Origin: Verrucomicrobiota bacterium
GTDB lineage: Bacteria; Verrucomicrobiota; Verrucomicrobiia; Limisphaerales; J093
DNA: 64,000 nucleotides
Reading direction: 5' to 3'
NCBI GenBank assembly: GCA_029556615.1
Contig: JAKQDD010000134.1
Location: 1 to 64,000 of the forward strand
The notes under the pieces were generated by a model. The model worked only from the letters and a program-made list of their open reading frames with translations. It searched no databases and had not been told where the DNA came from. Below are positions 50,955 through 60,200 of the stretch, piece after piece; the first letter of the stretch is position 1; the number at the start of each line of letters is the position of its first letter. The translations under genes were made by a program, and so were the position numbers.

Positions 50955-52787
50955 TCACTTCGCGTAGAAGGGCATCAACTTGCCCTCGACCTTCAGCGGA
51001 AGGTGAGGTGCCCAGAGGACGGGCGTTTCCATGATGGCGATGATCTGGGCGAGGTCCTGGTCGGCGCTCGCTTCGGGCAACTCGAACACGAGTTCATCGT
51101 GGACGCTCAGGACGGGCACGAAGCCCGCCTGGGCGCACCTGAGCCACGCCGACGCCAAAACATCCCGTGCTGTCGCCTGCGTCCAGTTCTCGGCGATCAG
51201 CCCTCCGTACACGTGCATGCGTTCGCCGGCCACCGTGGCGGTGGTGTCATCCTTCGAGACCACCACGTCGCGGTAAAACAGGAACCGCTTCAGCGCCGGG
51301 TTGTGTTGCATACAGGGGAGCGGCAGAGCGTAGCGGCGGCCGTCGCACACCGCGCAGGCGTCTTGCAGTCGGTTCCAAAGGTCCACGACCAGCGGGTTGG
51401 ATCGGCGGAAGTCCTCGACGATGCCCTTGGATTCATCTTCACCCAGTTCGAGGCCGGCCATCACGCGGGCTACGTCGATGAACTTGCGCCAGCCGCAGCC
51501 GAAACCCAGGCCCAGGACGCGAGCCTTGGCCAGTTGCCGCAGGTTTGACCCTGTCCGGTCACACCACGCTTTGAGTGATTCCGATTCTGCGTAGCCCATC
51601 GTGCGCCGGGCGTGAATTTCATAGGCGTCGGCGTTCGGGTTGTCGCGGAACAGGGCGAGGGCCTCGGTGTCACCGGCCAGGTAGAGCAGCACCCGGTTCT
51701 CGATCTGGCTATAATCGGCGACGGCGAGAACGTGCCCAGGCGGGGCGATGATGGCGCGGCGCAGGTCCACTCCCTCGGCGGTCTTCCGGTTCAAGTTCTG
51801 GAGGTTCAGCCCGCCACCACCCGACCACCGGCCCGTGCTGGCTCCGAAATACTTCAGTTCATACGCCATCCGCCCCGTGGGCATCCGGCGGGCTTCCATC
51901 GACTCCAGTACCTTCGCCGTGCGGTTGGCGGACCGGACCCGCTGCATGTGCCGGACCCAGGTAGCGGCGTCCGAGTCGAGGTGCTTCTTGAGCCACCTCG
52001 CGAAGCCGGGGTCGGCGTTCGACGTGGAAGGCGGCGCGGGCACGCCGATCCGTTCGCAGGCCGCCTCGAACTGCTTGACCGAGGTGGCCGGCTTCCAGGG
52101 CAAGGCGTCGGCGATGCTGCCGGCCAGGTCTTCCAGTTCGAGTCGCTTGGCACGGACATACTCCCAGTCAACGGCGAGGCCGTGCCGACCCATTTCGGAG
52201 GTCAGATCGAAGAGGCGGCGCTCGTGCGCTGGCCAATGCCGCTCCAGGTGATTCCATAGGGCCAGGCTCGCCAATGCGTCTCGACCGGCATAGCGGCTGA
52301 TCTCGACGGCAAGGAAGCAGTCTTCAGTAGGATGCCGACCCTTGGCCCGGTCGCGGGGGCCTTTGTCGAGTGTCTCGCCGAACACCGCCTTGACCGCGCC
52401 CGCCAAGTCTCGCGGCATTTGCAGATAAGCGCACAGGGCCGCACTACAGACCCAGGTCGCCGCCGTCGCCGACGCGGCAGGGATCGTGCCCAGTTCCTGG
52501 AGCCGCTCGAACACGGCGCGGTCGAAGTCTCGATGGTGGCTGACCCACGTCCGCCCCGCGATGGTCGCCCATGGGAACTTCGACGGCGCGCAGACGCAGG
52601 TCCGCTCGCCGTCAGTCACGGCCGCCAGGTACGCCTGAAAGCGAGGGTCGTGGCAGTAGGCCCACAGGCCGAGTTCGGCGACCGAGTAGGTAGCGGTATA
52701 AAACGTCTCGAAATCGACCGCGACCGTGCCGCCGCACTCCGCCTGCGCCCACGCTTCCGGCGTGATCATGTTCGGCTCGGGAATCAT
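50955..52787 (-). CDS. Phage family A DNA polymerase with proofreading domain
   Basis: The 610-residue protein has a DEDDy exonuclease: DFET (D25, E27), HRDFDRAVF (D87, D89) and YAGRD (Y166, D170). The polymerase motifs follow: A in VADYSQIENRVLLYLAGD (D358), B around KARVLGLGFGCG, and C in SVHDELVFELPE (D564, E565). The thumb is short, as in phage enzymes. It replicates the phage genome. Its start overlaps the stop of the nuclease gene. Confidence 0.93.
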   Translation of the reverse strand: MIPEPNMITPEAWAQAECGGTVAVDFETFYTATYSVAELGLWAYCHDPRFQAYLAAVTDGERTCVCAPSKFPWATIAGRTWVSHHRDFDRAVFERLQELGTIPAASATAATWVCSAALCAYLQMPRDLAGAVKAVFGETLDKGPRDRAKGRHPTEDCFLAVEISRYAGRDALASLALWNHLERHWPAHERRLFDLTSEMGRHGLAVDWEYVRAKRLELEDLAGSIADALPWKPATSVKQFEAACERIGVPAPPSTSNADPGFARWLKKHLDSDAATWVRHMQRVRSANRTAKVLESMEARRMPTGRMAYELKYFGASTGRWSGGGGLNLQNLNRKTAEGVDLRRAIIAPPGHVLAVADYSQIENRVLLYLAGDTEALALFRDNPNADAYEIHARRTMGYAESESLKAWCDRTGSNLRQLAKARVLGLGFGCGWRKFIDVARVMAGLELGEDESKGIVEDFRRSNPLVVDLWNRLQDACAVCDGRRYALPLPCMQHNPALKRFLFYRDVVVSKDDTTATVAGERMHVYGGLIAENWTQATARDVLASAWLRCAQAGFVPVLSVHDELVFELPEASADQDLAQIIAIMETPVLWAPHLPLKVEGKLMPFYAK

Positions 52788-53587
52788 GCCGGCGTTTGCT
52801 GTCGGGGGTCATAACCTTTGATGTAGCGCCAGAGCGCGGCGACCATGCGGAACGCCTGCCAGTCACGCGGAACGTCGGGATGCTTGACCACCACGACGCG
52901 GCCCGGTTCGGTGGTCGAGATGAAGATGTTGGCGGCGAGCAACCGGCCTACGCTCTCCTCGCCCCAGTACGTGGCGCCGTAAGCCGCGAGCTGCATCGCC
53001 TGGTTGTCATAGGCCACGACCTCCTCACCCGGCCTGGTCTTGCGCGTCTTGTAATCGAGGATGCCGATGCCGGTGCGGCCGTAGCGGAAGAGCACGTCGG
53101 CGGTGCCCGCGAAGCCGTGCTGCTTGTTCACCAGCTTGACTTCGCGGTCGATGATTTCGATGCCGACTTCCTGCCGCCACTTCAGCACCGGCTCGACGTA
53201 AGGCCGCAGGTCATCGGCGTATGGTTCGCCCGCCATCGCCAGTTCGAGCGCACCATGAATCATGGTGCCGAGGTCGGCGGCTTCCTCGACCTGCTCGAAG
53301 GCCGCGTTCCGCACGCGGTTGCACCAGTACTCTTCGGACTCGTCTGAGGTTTTGGGCGTGCGCAGCGACGCAATCGCGACTTGGTCGAGCTTCCACTTCT
53401 CCAGACCCGGCCTGGCGAGGACGCCGAGGATGCTCGTCACGCTGGGGTAGAGTCCCAGGCGCTTGGCGTCCTTTACCGTGGTTGGACGTTCGCCGCGACC
53501 GTCAGCGGTCGGCAACTTGTGAACGGGAGTCCCGTCGAGCCGATACCAGTGACCCGACGGGACCTTCGATTTGGAGAGAACGGCCAT
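52784..53587 (-). CDS. PD-(D/E)XK (RecB-like) exonuclease
   Basis: The 267-residue protein shows the RecB/Cas4-type nuclease motifs: GTMIHGALELAM (His), HGFAGTADVLF (Asp), GILDYKTRKTRPG (D-x-K) and AMQLAAYGATYW (Q-x3-Y). Phages use such enzymes for recombination or end resection, often with an SSB-like partner, which is encoded next to it here. Its gene overlaps the polymerase gene by four bases. Confidence 0.88.
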   Translation of the reverse strand: MAVLSKSKVPSGHWYRLDGTPVHKLPTADGRGERPTTVKDAKRLGLYPSVTSILGVLARPGLEKWKLDQVAIASLRTPKTSDESEEYWCNRVRNAAFEQVEEAADLGTMIHGALELAMAGEPYADDLRPYVEPVLKWRQEVGIEIIDREVKLVNKQHGFAGTADVLFRYGRTGIGILDYKTRKTRPGEEVVAYDNQAMQLAAYGATYWGEESVGRLLAANIFISTTEPGRVVVVKHPDVPRDWQAFRMVAALWRYIKGYDPRQQTPA

Positions 53588-53589
53588 AC

Positions 53590-54159
53590 TCAGAACGGGA
53601 TGTCGTCATCCGGGGCCGTGACGTTGGGAGCCGCCGGGGGCGGCGTTGGAACCTGCGCGGGTGCTGGCCCAGGCTGAGGGCGAGGTTGCGGGGCTGCGGG
53701 TGCCGGGGCCGGCTGCGGCGCGGTTTGACCGAAGCCCGCCGGGACGGGCGATAGGGCGGCGATGGCCGCGAACACCCCGCTGCCGTCGCGGCGTTGGATG
53801 TGTTCGACCGTCAACAGGCACTTCGCCCCTTTAAGCGAGCAGTAGTCCCACCCATAGGTGGGCGCGCGACCCAGCAGGCTCTTGAGGAAGCCGAATAGGG
53901 CCGACTTCTCATTGCCCGAGATTTTCATCTGCTTGCTGGCGACGCGATGTGGGTTGCCCTGCGCGTCGCGAAGGCCGAAGAGGAAGCAGGTCAAATCGAC
54001 CTTCTCCATCTCGGTTGATTGGAACTTCTGGCGTGTGACGCCGAACTCGTCATGGATGTCAATGACGGTCGCGATGAACGTCCCCGCGGGAGCGAGGGCG
54101 TCGCCGATCAACGCGGCGAACGGGTTATTGTGGCTGCTGGGTTGAGCGAGGATTGCCAT
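53590..54159 (-). CDS. Single-stranded DNA-binding-like protein with acidic DDDIPF tip
   Basis: The protein has 189 residues. An N-terminal OB-like beta region (GTFIATVIDIHDEFGVTRQK) is followed by a Pro/Ala/Gln-rich linker and ends in DDDIPF. This organisation is that of bacterial SSB, whose acidic tip recruits partner proteins. It lies directly upstream of the RecB-like nuclease and polymerase genes, so it likely coats single-stranded DNA during replication and recombination. Confidence 0.78.
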   Translation of the reverse strand: MAILAQPSSHNNPFAALIGDALAPAGTFIATVIDIHDEFGVTRQKFQSTEMEKVDLTCFLFGLRDAQGNPHRVASKQMKISGNEKSALFGFLKSLLGRAPTYGWDYCSLKGAKCLLTVEHIQRRDGSGVFAAIAALSPVPAGFGQTAPQPAPAPAAPQPRPQPGPAPAQVPTPPPAAPNVTAPDDDIPF

Positions 54160-54189
54160 AGTGGTCTTGTTCCTTTCGGGTTGAGGGTT

Positions 54190-54423
54190 TCAGTTGCGGG
54201 TCTGCCGCTCGATGGCGGCGAACATGACCCAGTTCACGGAGGTCGCGCACATGACAGCCATGACGGCGACTGCTTTGGGATTCGGTCCCGCCGTTGCCGC
54301 CACCAGCCAGGCGATGCCGCCCAGTAGCGCCACGTAGGTCAGGAAGCCCCAGACTGCGAGTGCGAGGTTTCGGTAGGATTTGAACCAGTCGATTCTGCGA
54401 TGTTGCTCTTGCGTGTCATTCAT
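54190..54423 (-). CDS. Small phage membrane protein
   Basis: The 77-residue protein has two hydrophobic segments (LALAVWGFLTYVALLGGIAWLV and VAVMAVMCATSVNWVMF) with charged ends. Its early position in the operon suggests a role in host takeover or exclusion rather than lysis. It overlaps its upstream neighbour by four bases. Confidence 0.6.
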   Translation of the reverse strand: MNDTQEQHRRIDWFKSYRNLALAVWGFLTYVALLGGIAWLVAATAGPNPKAVAVMAVMCATSVNWVMFAAIERQTRN

Positions 54424-54806
54424 ACTGCGTTTGCTTGTTTGCTACCGGCCGGGTTGAGTTGGCGTCGGACTGGCCGGGAAAGACCGTCGCCAAATTGGAA
54501 TCGTGCGAGGGCGCGGGCATCGCGGCCTTCGGCTCGAAGGGCTGCTTGCCGACGCTGAAAGGCATCGCTTCGGAAGTACGCCTCGACTTCGGTGAGGCGG
54601 TAGCGGCGGTAGCCGCCCAGGTCGTGACCCGGAACGCGCCAGCGGCGCAGCGTCCCCCGGCACACGCCCAAGCGCCGGGCTAACTCGGAGAGGGTGAGGT
54701 AGGCTTCGGGCTTGGGCAGTTGTCCCTGCAACAACCGCAGCGCCTCTTCCCGTCGTTCGGGCGGAGCCGCCATGGCGGCGGCGATGAGATCTTCGAGGCC
54801 GGTCAC
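54420..54806 (-). CDS. MerR/excisionase-type DNA-binding protein
   Basis: The protein has 128 residues. YLTLSELARRLGVCRGTLRR, then WRVPGHDLGGYRRYRLTEVE, is a winged helix-turn-helix as in MerR regulators and excisionases. The start is GTG 54806, with GAGGA just upstream and a GTGA overlap with the previous gene. It could act as excisionase or as an early regulator. Confidence 0.72.
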   Translation of the reverse strand: MTGLEDLIAAAMAAPPERREEALRLLQGQLPKPEAYLTLSELARRLGVCRGTLRRWRVPGHDLGGYRRYRLTEVEAYFRSDAFQRRQAALRAEGRDARALARFQFGDGLSRPVRRQLNPAGSKQANAV

Positions 54807-54994
54807 GGTGCGTCCTCCCCGAATCGGAAGCCATACTCCCGCCACAGGTCCGAGACCGCTTCGGCGTTGCCTTCGCTCGCAAGAGCGCGAAGCTGCCGGA
54901 AACGGGGATCGGTAGCGCGTCGCTCGACTTGCTTTGCAGTCTCAGGGAGAACTTGATGGGTCTTCGGTGGACGTTTCCTGTTGTCTGTGGCCAT
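54803..54994 (-). CDS. Small phage protein, 63 residues
   Basis: The short charged protein (LPETAKQVERRATDPRFRQL, then EAVSDLWREYGFRFGED) is predicted helical. It overlaps the excisionase-like gene by four bases and starts ten bases after the XRE gene stop. Not recognised. Confidence 0.55.
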   Translation of the reverse strand: MATDNRKRPPKTHQVLPETAKQVERRATDPRFRQLRALASEGNAEAVSDLWREYGFRFGEDAP

Positions 54995-55003
54995 GAGTCC
55001 TCC

Positions 55004-55198
55004 TCAGCAATCGAACAGCTCAAACGCTGGCTTATGCAGGACCTCAGCGATCCGTTGTTTCCGGTCTGCATCCGGGCGAACGCGCCCGGTCTCGATTCTC
55101 GAAATCTCGATTTCCCTGGTGCCGACCTTCTCGGCCAGTTGCAGTTGTGTGAGCCCCTTCAGGACCCGCGCCGCCTTCAATCGTGTGTTCGCCGCCAT
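55004..55198 (-). CDS. XRE-family regulator
   Basis: The 64-residue protein is one helix-turn-helix domain (LKAARVLKGLTQLQLAEKVG, then TREIEISRIETGRVRP). As the first gene of the leftward phage operon it probably controls early transcription. The start at 55198 is favoured because the upstream part of the frame (to 55279) crosses a perfect palindrome that is likely its operator. Confidence 0.82.
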   Translation of the reverse strand: MAANTRLKAARVLKGLTQLQLAEKVGTREIEISRIETGRVRPDADRKQRIAEVLHKPAFELFDC

Positions 55199-55217
55199 AG
55201 CTGTCTTTTTCTTTTCT

Positions 55218-55236
55218 GTGGCGAACCGTTCGCCAC
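55218..55236. promoter_or_regulatory. Palindromic operator upstream of the XRE gene
   Basis: GTGGCGAA-CCG-TTCGCCAC is a perfect 8-bp inverted repeat with a 3-base centre, 20 bases before the XRE start codon. Small XRE proteins bind such sites as dimers, so autoregulation of the early phage operon is the simplest reading. Confidence 0.65.
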
Positions 55237-55290
55237 TTTTACCCCTATGGCGTGACTTTCCCTGTCCCTGACGGGACAAATCGTGTCTCA

Positions 55291-55331
55291 GAAAAAAAGA
55301 AACCCCGCAGAGGGGATTCCCCTGCGGGGTT
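55291..55331 (-). terminator. Strong terminator closing the restriction operon
   Basis: On the minus strand the stem AACCCCGCAG / CTGCGGGGTT (55322-55331 with 55301-55310, plus inner GGGG/CCCC pairs) is followed by TTTCTTTTTTTC. It lies 19 bases after the stop of the 391-residue gene and separates the restriction operon from the phage early genes. Confidence 0.85.
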
Positions 55332-55349
55332 GGAAAGGTTGAAAGGCGG

Positions 55350-56525
55350 CTAGTTCGCCCAGGTCACTCCGTCCGGTGGCTCATACACGAAGCAGCCGGC
55401 CACACCAGCCTTGGCCCTGGCCCCTCTGCGCCCGGTAAACCGAGCCGAGGGATTCAGCAAATACTTTTCGATGTGCTCCGCGAATGGGCCATAGACCGGG
55501 TGCGGTTTCCCCTCTGCATTTTTTTCACTGATCAAATTCTTGTGCAGGCGTTGGATGGCTTTGCGCACGGCGCGGACCGTCTTTTCCGCATTTGTCTCGG
55601 GTCGCTTCCCGGCCTGCTTGCGGACCCGCGCCAGCTCCTCTAGGCGCTCCCGCGCTTCGTCCTTTTCCACTTCGGAGGCATCGTCACTGTTCAACGTGGC
55701 CATCAGTTCATTGGCCTCTTTTTCAATGGCCCGCCGGCTTCCCGCCTCATCCTTGCCCATGCTGATCTCCGGGATGTCGGCATAGCCGAACACCCGCGCC
55801 GCCAGTTTAGTGCCGTGAATCGGCTCCTTGGGTGGATTCTTCAACAGGTACGCGACGTAGCGCAGGCCCTTTTCCTCTTTCCACTCTGCCGACTTCCAGT
55901 CAAAGACGATCTTCCAAATGCCGCCCCCGTTGCGCAGCGCATACCGTGGTCCGCCATCTCCCTCGATGGTCACACCGCCATCCGTGATCCCCTGTTGCTC
56001 CAGCCATTGCGCCATGTCCTGCTTGATCAGTTGCGCCATCTCGCCCATCCGCCGGCTGACAATCCGGTCAATCGCCGCGTCGAAGTCCGGGCGGCGAATG
56101 GTTGTCTTCTTCTTGGCGTCAATGGCGAAGTGCCCGAACGCGGAGTCTGGCGTCCGCAGCGTCGCAAAAAATTTCGGGGCCTCTTCCTCGTTCAGTTTCG
56201 TGGCGATGGCCGCCAGCCGGGGCAAATCCTGCTCAACGAGCTGCGTGGCCACTGCCCGTGTGGCAGCGGACAAGACGACCGTTCCAGCCTGGCGCAGCAT
56301 CCCCACCAACGCCCCCAACTGTTCCCGCATGGCGTTGTAGCCGCACAATTCCAAGTTCGGCAGGGACTCCCGGAAATTCGCGAACACCTCTGCCAGCAGC
56401 TCTCCGCTTCGGTCCGTCTTGCCGATCTCCTGGCGCACCGGCGCCATGGCCGCGTGAATCCGGGCGAAGATCGTCTGCGTGACACGATCCAGCGGAACTT
56501 GTTCGATGGGCTGCTTCCCTGGCAT
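55350..56525 (-). CDS. Accessory protein of the restriction operon with a KGLRYLAYLL-type domain
   Basis: The protein has 391 residues. After a helical N-terminal half comes WKIVFDWKSAEWKEEKGLRY, then VAYLLKNPPKEPIHGTKLAA. Further on an Arg/Lys-rich helix (NAEKTVRAVRKAIQRLHKNL) ends in AGVAGCFVYEPPDGVTW. This order closely resembles the unnamed winged-helix-like module at the end of some actinobacterial regulators (KGLRYLARLL, then HLERTIRTGTFCSYTPD). A DNA- or signal-sensing role is possible. It is the last gene of the operon, ten bases after the peptidase gene. Confidence 0.62.
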   Translation of the reverse strand: MPGKQPIEQVPLDRVTQTIFARIHAAMAPVRQEIGKTDRSGELLAEVFANFRESLPNLELCGYNAMREQLGALVGMLRQAGTVVLSAATRAVATQLVEQDLPRLAAIATKLNEEEAPKFFATLRTPDSAFGHFAIDAKKKTTIRRPDFDAAIDRIVSRRMGEMAQLIKQDMAQWLEQQGITDGGVTIEGDGGPRYALRNGGGIWKIVFDWKSAEWKEEKGLRYVAYLLKNPPKEPIHGTKLAARVFGYADIPEISMGKDEAGSRRAIEKEANELMATLNSDDASEVEKDEARERLEELARVRKQAGKRPETNAEKTVRAVRKAIQRLHKNLISEKNAEGKPHPVYGPFAEHIEKYLLNPSARFTGRRGARAKAGVAGCFVYEPPDGVTWAN

Positions 56526-56534
56526 GACTGGTCC

Positions 56535-57245
56535 TCACAACGAATACAGGTCCCCATTTCGGCGGAACCAATCCTCATGCTGTTTGTGGTCGGGCGAGGC
56601 CCGCCGCAACCGTTCATAGAACGCCGGGCTGTGGTTGTGCTCGTGGATGTGGGCCAGCTCGTGCATCACCAGGTAGTCAATACGCTCCGGCGGCAGCAGG
56701 ATGGTCCGCCAATGGAATAAGATTTTTCCTGTATGCGTGCAGGAGCCCCAGCGGAACCCCAGGTCTCGGATGCCGATGGCCTTTGGCTCCGCCGCCATCC
56801 GCCCCTTCAGCGCCCGCACGCGGCGTTCAATCCATTCCGCCGCCCGTTCGCAATACCACTCCACAAACAGGTCCCGCCCCTTGCTGGCCTTGGCCAGCGG
56901 CAGATAGAACCGGTCATCCTTCAGCACCAGCCCCGTGCTCCCGTTCGCCGCCGCCTCATCACTCACCAGCTTCAGCCGGTATTTCCGCCCCAGGTAGTAG
57001 AAGCCCTCGCCGGAGACAAACTCCTTGGGTGGCGGCCCCTTTTGCGTGGCCTCTTTGCGCCCCAGCGCCGTGTAAATCCACATCTGCTTTCCGCGCACGA
57101 TCTTTTCGATCTCGGCGACGCTTAGATGATCAGGCACCGCGATGACCACGCCCCCGCCGCGGTCAATCGTCAGGTCAACACTCAGCCGCCGGACACTCCG
57201 GCGGACCTCGACTGTCAGCCCGTCAATTTTCAGATGCTCACTCAT
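56535..57245 (-). CDS. YgjP-like zinc metallopeptidase (DUF45)
   Basis: The 236-residue protein has VRRSVRRLSVDLTIDRGGGV at the N-terminus, FRWGSCTHTGKILFHWRTIL, and the zinc motif HELAHIHEHNHSPAFY (H195, E196, H199). This is the YgjP/DUF45 family, often found beside hsdR genes. A role in restriction control, perhaps trimming HsdR, is inferred from neighbourhood only. It overlaps the hsdR stop by four bases. Confidence 0.88.
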   Translation of the reverse strand: MSEHLKIDGLTVEVRRSVRRLSVDLTIDRGGGVVIAVPDHLSVAEIEKIVRGKQMWIYTALGRKEATQKGPPPKEFVSGEGFYYLGRKYRLKLVSDEAAANGSTGLVLKDDRFYLPLAKASKGRDLFVEWYCERAAEWIERRVRALKGRMAAEPKAIGIRDLGFRWGSCTHTGKILFHWRTILLPPERIDYLVMHELAHIHEHNHSPAFYERLRRASPDHKQHEDWFRRNGDLYSL

Positions 57246-60200
57246 GCAACCAGAAACCGCCGCCGGTGGTAGGCCAGTTCCCTAATCCGCGTGGCCAGCT
57301 CCCGCACGTTGTTCTTGAAAACTCGTTGCCCATCCACCCGGCACCAGCGCAGCTCGTTATACACCGTCGTTTCCAATGCCTGTTGGCTGGCCATGTCCCG
57401 CCAGAAGTCCACCTTGCGGATTTCTGCCTGGATCACCCCCACCAGTTTCACCGTCACCTTCACCACTTCTGGAAATGCGGCGTCTTCCGGTTTTAGCGCG
57501 GCCCCTCCATCGGCTTCTGCCGCCTTCTTCAGCACATCAAAGAAGGGCGCCTGCACCTTGGGCTGAATGCCCGCCACGGTTTCTTCCCGTCCTTCCCGCA
57601 CTTCCTTGTCCAGGAACTCCCGCAGCACCTTCTCCAGTTCGTTCCAGTTTTCCCGCAGGGCCTGCAAGATCGAATCCAGCTTCTGGCTCAGGGTCTTGAA
57701 CCGTTCTGGGTCCTCGTTCAGGTGAATGCTGATATGATAGCGGATCGCATGGAGCATTTCGGACGCCCGGCTCTTCGCTGACTTCTTTCCCTTCACCTGC
57801 TCCTCGAACGCCGTGTCCAGGATGTCCACCGGCGGCCCGGCGGGGTTCACCCCTTGGGCGCTGATGTATTCGTCAATCAACTGCCGCACCTTTTGCGCCA
57901 CCCCCAGCAAGTTCAGTTGGCTGTCCCGGTATAAGTTCGCCGCCACTTTCGCGATGAACCCGAGAATCTTGGCATCGCGCAGGTATTTCTTCCCTTCCGG
58001 CAGCGGCAGCACCACGTCTAGGCTCAGGTAAAACAGCCGGAGCTTCCCAATGAAGTCCGCCCGCACCTTCGCGTCTGCCAGCAGGTCCACGCATGCTTCG
58101 ATGTCAGTGATGTCAGACACCCCGCGTGTCCGGAACACGTCCATCACCTGCCGGTGCCGGTCTTCCAGGCGGGGGATTTCCTGCTGCTTGGTTTCCAGCC
58201 CGCCGCCCTCGCCCTTGCCCCCTTCGCCTTCTTGCAACGCCTGTTTCAGGAACTGGGCGATGCCGATGTAATCCACTACGTAGCCATGCTCTTTGCCCCG
58301 CTTCTTCCGGTTCACCCGCGCAATCGCCTGCAAAAGCGCGTGCTCCCGGATCAGCCGGTCCACGTAGATCACCTGTTCCACCGGCGCGTCAAACCCGGTC
58401 AACAGCATGTTCTGCACACACAGGAAAGCCAGCCCGCTGCACTTCGCCGGGTCCGGGTGTTCCAGCGGCAGCTTGAACTGGCGCTCGTATTCCTCCCTCT
58501 TTTCCTGGTCGCTCCACTTGCCCCAAGAGGGTGGGTCGTTGTGGTTGTGCGAAATCACTGCCGCAAATTCCAGCTTCTTGATCCGCGCCAGCATCGGATG
58601 CACCGCCACCAGGTATTGCTTCGCTTCATCGAGTTGCGCGAGTTCCCCTTCCGGCAGCGTCAGCAGCGTTGGGTCCAGCGCCTCCAGTTCCACCACCAGC
58701 TTGTCTTTGGCCGTTTGCAGGGCCTCCTGGTAACGCATGGCCGCCAGTCGGCTGGTGGCCACCACTTGCGCCTTGAACCCGCCCGGCAGAATCTCGCGCA
58801 CATAATGGCGCAGCATGTCATCCGCCTTCGCCCCAATCAGCTTGGGTGCCTCCAGTACTCGCGGCTGGGTGGCATACAGGTTCATGATCACCTGTAGTTC
58901 CGCCTCCGTGTACTGCCGGAAACGGAACCGGGCCACGGTGTCCAGTTCTGCCGCCCGCTCCACCAACCCTTCCGGTATCCGGCCTTCATATAGAATCCGC
59001 ACCGTGGCTTCGTCATCCACCGATTGGCGCATGCCGTATTCGTCAATCATCGGCCCGAAGATTCGGAACGTATTCGCCCGCTCCGACTTGAAGATCGGCG
59101 TGCCCGTAAACGCCACCTTGGCCGCATTGGGCAGACCCGTCATCAGGTTGGCATGCAGGGTCCCCGCCTGGTCCCGGTGGCCTTCATCCACCAGCAACAG
59201 GATTTTGTTCGACTCGTTCAGGATCGGGAACGTCTCTTCCCCCTTGGGGATGCGCTGCCGCAGCACCCGGCCCTTTTGCGCCCCGGTATCCGCCGCAGGC
59301 TCCGGCTCGGGCTCTGCCACAAATCCAATCTTCTCTTCTTCTGGCGTCACCGCCAGGTCTTCCGCGTCCGGCTTCTCCCGCAGTTCCATCCCGTGTTGCG
59401 GCGGCAGCCGGTATTCCAGCACCTCGTAATTCGGATCATGGTCCTGGCTCTTTTGGATCATGCAGAACACCAGGTCCGGCCCTTCCTCGCGCAAAATCCG
59501 TTGCACGCGCTCCGTTGGCGATTCCAGCCGCTTCCGGTCTTCCTTGTTCGGGCGCAGGTTTTGCCCCGACAGCGCCATCGTCTCCCGCAACTGCTTCTCG
59601 AGTTGGGTCCGGTCTGTCACCAGCACGATCTTGAAGTCATGCAGCCCTTCCGTGGTTCGCATCTTGCGCACCACATACACCATGGTGATGCTCTTGCCGC
59701 TCCCCTGGGTGTGGCCGACCACGCCGCCGCGTTCATCTACATCCCCGCTTTCCTGCCGTGTCTTGCCCGCCTTCAGCCGCTCGACGATCTTGTGCGCCGC
59801 ACGGTATTGCTGATAGCGCGGCACGATCTTCACCGGCTTCCCGTTGTCCTCGCTGAAAAGCACAAAATTCCGCAGGATGTCCAGCAGGTGCGCCGGTCGC
59901 AGCATTCCGGCCGTCAGGATTTCCTGGCTCTTCAGTTGGCCCGGCTCTTTCCCCAGTTCCGCCGCCACTTGTTCCAGCGGCACCGGGTGCGTGTCCTTCC
60001 ATTCCTGGTAAAACTCGTATTGCGCCCCCAGCCCCGCCGCCCTCGTCTCGTAAAACCATGTGGACACCATGAGCTGGTTGAAGTGGAACAGGTGCGGCAC
60101 GCCCTCTTCTTCCGCCACATCTTCCCGCTGGTTCGAGTAGCGCAGCAGTTGGTTGATGCCCTCGTTCATCGGTTCGATGATCGCCGGGCTCTTGCACTCC

